Assembly: GCA_031383555.1 (NCBI GenBank)
Contig: JANMZR010000447.1
Location: 1-11,960, forward strand
From: JANMZR01 sp031383555
GTDB lineage: Bacteria; Bacteroidota; Bacteroidia; Cytophagales; Spirosomataceae
Length of the DNA stretch: 11,960 bases
Direction: 5' to 3'
This document shows, in pieces, positions 7,643 through 11,960 of this stretch (its first letter is position 1; every line of letters begins with the position of its first letter). The notes under the pieces are model-generated. The model was not told where the DNA came from, searched no databases, and saw only the letters and a program-made list of their open reading frames with translations. Both the position numbers and the translations under genes were made by a program.

Positions 7643-7661
7643 GTTTAATAACTTATTAAAC
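7643..7661 (+). promoter_or_regulatory. Perfect 19-bp dyad, candidate operator
   Basis: GTTTAATAACTTATTAAAC is a perfect palindrome with 9-bp arms around a single C at 7652. It ends 6 bases before the putative -33 element (7668-7671), so its centre lies near -55 relative to the predicted start of transcription. That is where a dimeric activator commonly binds. An AT-rich palindrome may also arise by chance, but this length of exact symmetry in a short regulatory gap is notable. Confidence 0.45.
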
Positions 7662-7667
7662 AGATAG

Positions 7668-7700
7668 TTTGGATTTATAAAATCTATTCAGCTAAATTTG
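7668..7700 (+). promoter_or_regulatory. Bacteroidota-type promoter of the surface-protein block
   Basis: TTTG at 7668-7671 and TAAATTTG at 7693-7700 are separated by 21 bases. This agrees with the Bacteroidota -33 TTTG / -7 TAnnTTTG consensus. Transcription would begin near 7707, giving a leader of about 70 nt before ATG 7779. It lies in a 247-bp gap with no gene and directly downstream of the 19-bp dyad. Confidence 0.6.
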
Positions 7701-7778
7701 ATTCAATAATTCTTGAAAAAGAGAGATTACTATTTAAAAATAAAAAAAATAAAAACAAACATTAAATAAAAAAGAATC

Positions 7779-9104
7779 ATGAAAAAGCTTATTTACTTAC
7801 TTCTTGCTTTGGCTTCAGCAACAGCTATTCAGGCACAATTTATTACTACAAATCCTGCTTCTACCCCAGTAACTTTGGGTTCTGATCTAGATTTTTCTGC
7901 GGGAAAGGTTATTAAGTTTGCAACAGTGCCAACTATAAAATCGTTCGGCTCTGGTAATTTAGCCCTTGGAGCTTCCGCCTTTTTATCAGGTACTTCTGGA
8001 TCTAATAATACGGCTGTAGGACAAGGTTCAGCCCAAAACTCAACTTCAGGAAACAATAATTCTTATTTCGGCTGGTTATCAGGATTTTCTGCCTCTGGAA
8101 ATGATAATTCCGCTGTAGGTCGTGCCGCACTTGCAAGTAATTCAGGTAGCGGAAATGCTGCCGTTGGTTACAATTCAGGAGGTTCTAATACAGGTTCGCA
8201 AAATGTATTTATTGGTCAAGAAGCTGGTCAAAACAATACAGGTAACTCCAATGTGTTTATTGGGGTACAAGCAGGGCCTGCTAATACAGGTATTGGAAAT
8301 ACTTTCGTTGGTTATGCATCAGGGCAAAATCATACAACTGGACTTGGAAATTTGTTTTTAGGAGCATATTCTGGAAGTACCAATGCCTCAAGAATTCAAG
8401 CTACCGCACTTGGTTACAATACTAAAGTAGAACAAGACTATGCGATTGCAATAGGTGAGGCTGGAAATAATTTAGTTAAGGTTGGAATTGGTACAAGTAC
8501 ACCTACCGATAAATTACATGTAAATGGTTCGGTACGCTTTCAAGGTCTTCCTACTGATGCTCCTGGCGGAACTGCAGTACAATACTTGGTTGCAGACGCT
8601 ACTGGTAAAGTTTATATTTATACTGGAACAGCTCCTGCCCGAATCGGTACGCCTGAAGGTACAACTGCAGGCCTCCCAAATTCATTTAATGAAAACTGGA
8701 CATTGAAAAATGATTACCTTTATAACAAAAACAAAAAGGGAATTATTATTGGTGAAGGAATTAGCTCATTACCAAAAGGATATGGAATGTATGTAACGGA
8801 TGGCATACTTACTGAAAAAGTAAAAGTGGCTATCAAAAACTCATCTGATTGGGCGGATTATGTGTTCAATAAAGACTACAAAAAAATGACTTTGGCTGAA
8901 GTTGAGAAATTTATCAATATTAACAAACACCTTCCAAATATACCTTCTGCTGCAGAAATGGTATCTGAAGGCAATGATTTGGCCAAAACGGATGCTAAAT
9001 TATTAGAGAAAATTGAAGAATTGACACTTTATATGATTGAGATGAAGAAAGAAAACACTCAAATGAAGCGCCAAATTAACACATTAAAAAGAAAATTGAA
9101 ATAA
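7779..9104 (+). CDS. Secreted surface protein with YadA-head-like repeats and C-terminal coiled coil
   Basis: This 441-residue protein has a signal peptide with likely cleavage after AIQA (residues 16-19). Residues about 58-215 are Gly/Asn/Ser-rich repeats of roughly 18-22 residues built on GN.N.x[FV][IV]G (for example GSQNVFIGQEAG, GNSNVFIGVQAG, GIGNTFVGYASG), resembling trimeric autotransporter or tail-fibre head repeats. VGIGTSTPTDKLHVNG (235-250) is a linker common in Bacteroidota tail-fibre-like proteins. The C-terminal part includes SDWADYVFNKDYKKMTL (356-372), a conserved HLPNIPSA (384-391) and a coiled coil (about 405-438). It is probably a trimeric fibre on the cell surface or secreted. 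It has no beta-barrel anchor and no obvious T9SS tail, so the export route beyond the periplasm is unknown. It has its own promoter, separate from the sugar genes. Confidence 0.75.
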   Translation: MKKLIYLLLALASATAIQAQFITTNPASTPVTLGSDLDFSAGKVIKFATVPTIKSFGSGNLALGASAFLSGTSGSNNTAVGQGSAQNSTSGNNNSYFGWLSGFSASGNDNSAVGRAALASNSGSGNAAVGYNSGGSNTGSQNVFIGQEAGQNNTGNSNVFIGVQAGPANTGIGNTFVGYASGQNHTTGLGNLFLGAYSGSTNASRIQATALGYNTKVEQDYAIAIGEAGNNLVKVGIGTSTPTDKLHVNGSVRFQGLPTDAPGGTAVQYLVADATGKVYIYTGTAPARIGTPEGTTAGLPNSFNENWTLKNDYLYNKNKKGIIIGEGISSLPKGYGMYVTDGILTEKVKVAIKNSSDWADYVFNKDYKKMTLAEVEKFININKHLPNIPSAAEMVSEGNDLAKTDAKLLEKIEELTLYMIEMKKENTQMKRQINTLKRKLK

Positions 9105-9121
9105 TAATAACCTTTTTAAAA

Positions 9122-9150
9122 TTGAGTCTAATTATTTAGGAATAATTTTA
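9122..9150 (+). promoter_or_regulatory. Weak promoter-like element before the small T9SS-type protein
   Basis: TTG at 9122-9124 and TAATTTTA at 9143-9150 are spaced by 18 bases in the 64-bp gap. The -7-like box lacks the final G, and only about 10-12 nt would be left as a leader. Co-transcription with the upstream surface protein is equally possible, since no terminator lies between them. Confidence 0.3.
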
Positions 9151-9168
9151 AATCAAAAAATTAAGAAA

Positions 9169-9720
9169 ATGAAAAAGGTAAAATTATTAATCACAACTAT
9201 TGCCCTTTCTTGCGCAATAACAAGTTTTGGGCAGGAGGCTCGCCTCAATAAAACAAGTAATGTACGTTCAGGTGCAGTAATTCATGAGCAAGCAATTGAG
9301 AGTATAATAGCTAGTAATAAAGTTGCTGAGAATTCAAATGTACATTATGAAGCTGGTAAATATGTATTAATGCTTCCAGGTTTTAAAGCAGATAGTAAAG
9401 CTGTTTATCAAGCGAACATTGCAGATGTAGCGAGCCAACCACAATCCGCAGAGGTAAATTCAATTATGATAAAAGGAAATCCAAATCCTTTTTTGAATGT
9501 TTCTGAAATTGAATTTTCTTTACCGCAAACTGGTAAAGCTTCAATGGTTATATTTTCAGAATTAGGCGTACCTGTTTCGAGAGTATTTACTGATGAACAA
9601 TTTGAAAAAGGTACTTATACTCGTAAATACAATGGTGAATTCTTAACAGCGGGTTTGTATATTGTGTCATTGGCAGATGTTTTTGGTAATAAAGCAACAA
9701 TAAAATTGGAGAAAAGGTAA
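9169..9720 (+). CDS. Small secreted protein with 3-coathanger-like segment and T9SS-type C-terminal sorting domain
   Basis: This 183-residue protein has a signal peptide (MKKVKLLITTIALSCAITSF, cleavage near GQ at 21-22). Residues about 43-80 (IESIIASNKVAENSNVHYEA, then GKYVLMLPGFKADS) resemble the 3-coathanger stack segments of Bacteroidota surface proteins. Residues about 98-183 look like a type A T9SS sorting domain: GNPNPF near the start, a conserved G (SELGVPVSRVF), GLYIVSLAD, and a basic end IKLEKR. In T9SS bacteria such domains target proteins across the outer membrane and are then usually removed, which would leave a very small mature product of about 75 residues. The cysteine at residue 15 is preceded by ALS, which does not fit a lipobox well. 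A strong terminator follows 36 bp downstream. Confidence 0.75.
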   Translation: MKKVKLLITTIALSCAITSFGQEARLNKTSNVRSGAVIHEQAIESIIASNKVAENSNVHYEAGKYVLMLPGFKADSKAVYQANIADVASQPQSAEVNSIMIKGNPNPFLNVSEIEFSLPQTGKASMVIFSELGVPVSRVFTDEQFEKGTYTRKYNGEFLTAGLYIVSLADVFGNKATIKLEKR

Positions 9721-9756
9721 AATTTAAATTTTTTATTATATAAATAATTAGAATTT

Positions 9757-9782
9757 AAAAAGCCCCGATTTGGGGCTTTTTT
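9757..9782 (+). terminator. Strong intrinsic terminator
   Basis: AAAAAGCCCC (9757-9766), loop GATTT (9767-9771) and GGGGCTTTTT (9772-9781) form a 10-bp stem with five G-C pairs. A T-run follows on the + strand and an A-run precedes the stem, so it could terminate from either direction. It closes the surface-protein block and separates it from the sugar-transferase operon. Confidence 0.92.
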
Positions 9783-9783
9783 G

Positions 9784-9801
9784 TTAATTTTACCAAAAAC
9801 A
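9784..9801 (+). promoter_or_regulatory. 18-bp leader element, promoter -7-like (second copy)
   Basis: This is an exact copy of the element at 1850-1867 (TTAATTTTACCAAAAACA). It begins directly after the terminator T-run and ends 14 bases before the TTG start at 9816. A new transcript must begin here, because a strong terminator lies immediately upstream, which supports a promoter role for the element. The candidate -33 TTTG (9769-9772) lies inside the terminator and only 12 bases from the box, so the -33 part is unconvincing. Confidence 0.5.
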
Positions 9802-9815
9802 TATTATTAAAAGTT

Positions 9816-10418
9816 TTGTACAAAAAATTATTCAAAAGACTTATTGATATAGTAGCATCTGGATTTACTTTGGTAATCTTATCCCCAATTTTCATCTTAA
9901 TTATTACTTTGCTTTTTTATTATAATAAAGGAAAGCCAATTTTTACACAAATAAGGCCAGGTTTAAATGAAAAATTGTTTAGAATTATCAAGTTCAAAAC
10001 AATGAATGACAAAAGGGATGAATTGGGAGAATTGTTACCTGATGCGGATAGATTAACAACAATTGGGTCATTTATAAGGAAAACTAGTTTGGATGAACTG
10101 CCTCAGCTAATTAATGTCTTTAAAGGCAACATGTCATTAATTGGTCCTAGGCCACTTTTGGTGCAATATTTGCCTTTATACAATCAAATACAAAAACAAA
10201 GACATCATGTGAAGCCTGGTATTACAGGTTGGGCACAAGTAAACGGTAGAAACGCTATAAGTTGGCAGCAAAAGTTTGAATACGATGTATATTATGTGCA
10301 AAATTTATCATTTTGGTTTGATGTTAAAATTGTTTTTTTAACTATCAAAAAGGTGTTTAAAAAAGAAGGAATTAATGCTGATTTATCCACCACAATGGAA
10401 GTTTTTACAGGAAATTGA
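9816..10418 (+). CDS. Initiating sugar transferase, PglC-type monotopic phosphoglycosyl transferase
   Basis: This 200-residue bacterial sugar transferase has the short PglC-like architecture: one N-terminal membrane hairpin helix (about 8-35, IDIVASGFTLVILSPIFILI), then the catalytic domain. Visible motifs are FTQIRPGLNEKLFRIIKFKT (43-62), the catalytic dyad Asp93-Glu94 in SLDELPQL, GPRPLL (110-115) and PGITGWAQVNGR (134-145). It transfers a sugar 1-phosphate from a UDP-sugar to undecaprenyl phosphate, the first membrane step of glycan assembly. The start is TTG: the next in-frame ATG (residue 63) would remove the membrane anchor, and no ATG or GTG lies between TTG and the upstream in-frame stop at 9756-9758. 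It is the first gene of an operon; its stop abuts the next ATG with no gap. Confidence 0.93.
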   Translation: MYKKLFKRLIDIVASGFTLVILSPIFILIITLLFYYNKGKPIFTQIRPGLNEKLFRIIKFKTMNDKRDELGELLPDADRLTTIGSFIRKTSLDELPQLINVFKGNMSLIGPRPLLVQYLPLYNQIQKQRHHVKPGITGWAQVNGRNAISWQQKFEYDVYYVQNLSFWFDVKIVFLTIKKVFKKEGINADLSTTMEVFTGN

Positions 10419-11375
10419 ATGAATAATAATATATTAATAACTTCTGCAGGACGAAGAGTTTCTTTAGTAAAAGCTTTTCAAAATGAATTGAAGAAGGTTT
10501 TTCCAGATGCAATTGTAATTACAACTGACCTAAATCCAAATCTTTCTTCAGCAAGCCAAGTTTCAGATAAATCGGTTGAAATTTGTGAAATAACTGATTC
10601 AAATTATATTTCGGAATTGATTTCCATTTGCAAATTGAATAATGTAGGAGTAATCATACCTACTATAGATACTGAATTACAAATATTAGCTGAAAATAAA
10701 GAAAAATTTGAAAATACAAATGTAATTGTTTCTTCAAAAATGTTTATTAGTATTTGTAGAGATAAGCGAAATACAAATAATTTTTTCATTGAAAATGGGA
10801 TAAACATTCCAAGGCAATTCAATATAACTAATTTTGAATTTCCACTTTTTATAAAACCAAATAATGGCAGCCTTAGTGCTGATATTCATGTAATTGAAAA
10901 TAATGCTCAGTTAAATCCGAAGTTATTAAATGAAGATAAATATATGTTTATGGAATATTTATCGCCCAACGAATATCAAGAATATACAATTGATTTGTAT
11001 TATGATAGAAATTCAGATTTAAAATGTATTGTTCCAAGGAAAAGAATAGAAGTCAGAGGAGGAGAAATTAGTAAAGGAAAAACAATTAAAAACGAAATTG
11101 TAAATTTGGTAAAACAGAAGTTAGTGCATATTGAAGGAGCTATTGGCTGCTTGACTCTACAGGTTTTTCTGAATACAATTAATAATATAATAATAGGTAT
11201 AGAAATAAACCCAAGGTTCGGCGGTGGTTACCCATTAAGTTATTTTGCTGGGGCAAATTATCCTAAATTTATTATTGAAGAATATTTTTTAAATAAAAAT
11301 TTAGATTATTTTGAAGACTGGAAAGAAAATACTTTAATGTTGAGGTATGATTCAGAAGTTATCATTTATGAATAG
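10419..11375 (+). CDS. ATP-grasp family protein (carbamoyl-phosphate-synthase-like)
   Basis: This 318-residue ATP-grasp enzyme has a pre-ATP-grasp Rossmann-like start (NILITSAGRRVSLVKAF, 4-20) typical of carbamoyl-phosphate-synthase-large-subunit-like proteins in polysaccharide clusters. The ATP-grasp core includes Lys146 in FPLFIKPNNGS and the magnesium-binding segment IGIEINPRFGGGYP (259-272, Glu262 and Asn264). Such enzymes couple ATP hydrolysis to ligation of a carboxylate with an amine or similar nucleophile through an acyl phosphate; the substrates here are unknown. It starts exactly after the sugar transferase stop and overlaps the HAD gene by 8 bp, so all three are probably translated from one mRNA. 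A plausible role is amide-type decoration of a sugar or precursor. Codon use is visibly more AT-rich than in the oxidoreductase gene, hinting at a different origin. Confidence 0.85.
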   Translation: MNNNILITSAGRRVSLVKAFQNELKKVFPDAIVITTDLNPNLSSASQVSDKSVEICEITDSNYISELISICKLNNVGVIIPTIDTELQILAENKEKFENTNVIVSSKMFISICRDKRNTNNFFIENGINIPRQFNITNFEFPLFIKPNNGSLSADIHVIENNAQLNPKLLNEDKYMFMEYLSPNEYQEYTIDLYYDRNSDLKCIVPRKRIEVRGGEISKGKTIKNEIVNLVKQKLVHIEGAIGCLTLQVFLNTINNIIIGIEINPRFGGGYPLSYFAGANYPKFIIEEYFLNKNLDYFEDWKENTLMLRYDSEVIIYE

Positions 11376-11895
11376 ATTAATAGTTTTTGATTTAGATGAT
11401 ACATTATATAAAGAAATTGATTTTTTAAAGTCAGCCTATAAAGAAATTTCTGAAAACATTAATTCAAATGATAAATTTTTGTTTGAATCAATGATGGAGT
11501 GGTATTCAGATAAAAAAGATGTGTTTCAAATATTAAGTGAAAAATTTAATATGCCAAAATTAGATCTCGTTAATATTTATCGTAACCATTACCCAAAAGA
11601 ATTAAAAACAGACATAAATCTCCCCGTTTTTTTAAAAAAATTATCTAAAAATAATAAATTAGGAATTATCACAGATGGTAGGTCGATAACTCAGAGAAAT
11701 AAATTAAAGTCTTTAAAAATTGAGAAATATTTTGACTTAATTATAATATCTGAGGAGTTTGGTTCAGAAAAACCAAATGAAAATAATTTTACTATTTTCG
11801 AGCAGTTTGAAAATACTCAAAAATATTATGTTGGGGATAACATCAATAAAGATTTTATTTGCCCTAACAAATTGTGGTCCAACCTAATTTATTAG
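11368..11895 (+). CDS. HAD-family hydrolase, 3' end broken by a fold-back
   Basis: The ATG at 11368 gives MNRLIVFDLDDTLYKE, placing motif I (Asp8, Asp10) where it belongs; an in-frame ATG at 11347 only adds seven residues inside the preceding gene. Motif II is ITDGR (101-105), motif III Lys135 in SEKPNENN, and motif IV GDNINKD (156-162). The fold resembles HAD phosphatases of the phosphoglycolate phosphatase/pyrimidine 5'-nucleotidase type. From about codon 168 the sequence is not natural: the frame reads PNKLWSNLIY then TAG, because the DNA has folded back on itself at 11867. The minus strand through the same loop reads PNKLGWTTIC, the expected continuation. The real protein should be longer (C-terminus missing here). 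It overlaps the ATP-grasp gene by 8 bp; phosphate removal from an activated sugar or intermediate is plausible. Confidence 0.8.
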   Translation: MNRLIVFDLDDTLYKEIDFLKSAYKEISENINSNDKFLFESMMEWYSDKKDVFQILSEKFNMPKLDLVNIYRNHYPKELKTDINLPVFLKKLSKNNKLGIITDGRSITQRNKLKSLKIEKYFDLIIISEEFGSEKPNENNFTIFEQFENTQKYYVGDNINKDFICPNKLWSNLIY

Positions 11896-11960
11896 GGCAA
11901 ATAAAATCTTTATTGATGTTATCCCCAACATAATATTTTTGAGTATTTTCAAACTGCTCG
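11799..11960. repeat. Near-perfect inverted repeat (69-bp arms, 24-base loop) at window end, probable chimeric fold-back
   Basis: Bases 11799-11867 are an exact reverse complement of 11892-11960. The loop 11868-11891 itself continues the symmetry for 5 bp (AAATT 11869-11873, AATTT 11886-11890) after one mismatch, leaving a 12-base tip. The arms are 69/69 identical and lie within HAD coding sequence, and the pairing runs to the last base of the window, so it may extend further. On the minus strand 11959 to 11864 reads the HAD motif IV region and continues into PNKLGWTTIC before an artificial stop. This fits snap-back priming at AAATT/AATTT during amplification, or an assembly error. Confidence 0.9.
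11864..11959 (-). pseudogene. Inverted duplicate fragment of the HAD gene carrying the natural continuation
   Basis: Reading the minus strand from 11959, 31 codons encode a duplicate of HAD residues 145-169 (it includes KYYVGDNINKDFICPNKL), then GWTTIC, then TAG formed at the fold junction. LGW after PNK is the conserved pattern following motif IV in this HAD type, while the + strand version (LWS) is not. It is not an independent gene. It preserves about 20 nt of true sequence downstream of the break. Confidence 0.8.

Noticed and set aside
8122..8706. Two open frames within the repeat protein in another + frame
   Set aside because: They are shadows of the repetitive coding sequence, with no domain, leader or plausible product.
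9169..9231. The small T9SS-type protein as a lipoprotein using Cys15
   Set aside because: The residues before Cys15 are A-L-S rather than a lipobox such as L-[AS]-[GA], and a normal signal-peptidase site follows at about residue 21.
11347..11367. An earlier ATG start for the HAD gene
   Set aside because: It adds seven residues before a start that already places motif I (FDLDDT) at the usual position, and increases overlap with the ATP-grasp gene.
11799..11960. The long terminal hairpin as a terminator, attachment site or transposon end
   Set aside because: The arms are HAD coding sequence with no U-tract or transposase, and the minus strand through the loop restores the gene, so an artefact explains it better.
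1..11960. tRNA, rRNA, CRISPR array or insertion sequence
   Set aside because: No cloverleaf-like segment, spacer-repeat array, transposase frame or rRNA-like sequence was seen on either strand; the only tandem repeat lacks spacers.

Overview
The window is about 12 kb of AT-rich DNA from a member of the Bacteroidota, probably a Cytophagales-like environmental bacterium (inference). The grounds are: a secreted protein with a C-terminal domain that looks like a type IX secretion (T9SS) sorting signal; A-rich leaders without Shine-Dalgarno sequences; promoter-like TTTG...TAnnTTTG elements; and protein families typical of that phylum. All intact genes lie on the + strand. The content is that of a surface-polysaccharide (O-antigen or exopolysaccharide) biosynthesis locus.

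Layout. Bases 1-1666 hold a tightly overlapping three-gene unit: the C-terminal end of a WbuX/WbpG-type N-acetyl-sugar amidotransferase, a HisH-like glutaminase and a HisF-like protein (WbuZ/HisF2). Together these are expected to turn an acetamido group on a nucleotide sugar into an acetamidino group. Bases 1881-3998 encode a two-domain oxidoreductase (medium-chain dehydrogenase fused to a Gfo/Idh/MocA domain). The 405-bp gap at 3999-4403 carries an unexplained degenerate tandem repeat with an exact 139-bp period. Bases 4404-7531 encode a heparinase II/III-like protein and an overlapping WbuB-like GT4 glycosyltransferase. A 247-bp regulatory gap with a perfect 19-bp dyad and a good Bacteroidota-type promoter precedes two secreted proteins: a YadA-head-like repeat protein with a coiled-coil tail, and a small protein with a 3-coathanger-like segment and a T9SS-type tail. 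A strong intrinsic terminator closes that block. A new operon then starts with a PglC-type initiating sugar transferase, followed with no gap by an ATP-grasp enzyme and, overlapping it, a HAD phosphatase.

How they work together (inference): the sugar transferase loads the first sugar phosphate on the lipid carrier, the GT4 enzyme adds a residue, the amidotransferase trio and the two-domain oxidoreductase make or modify unusual amino or uronic sugars, and the heparinase-like protein trims or edits the polymer. The ATP-grasp/HAD pair probably adds a further decoration of unknown chemistry.

Points needing attention. (1) The last 162 bases are a near-perfect fold-back with 69-bp arms. It breaks the HAD gene, and the minus strand through the loop restores the conserved reading of that gene, so this is most likely a snap-back or assembly artefact. 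(2) The 139-bp tandem repeats have no recognised identity. (3) Three genes appear to start with TTG; two of them share an identical 18-bp leader element 13-14 bp before the start although they are 8 kb apart. (4) A perfect dyad sits just upstream of the promoter of the surface-protein block.
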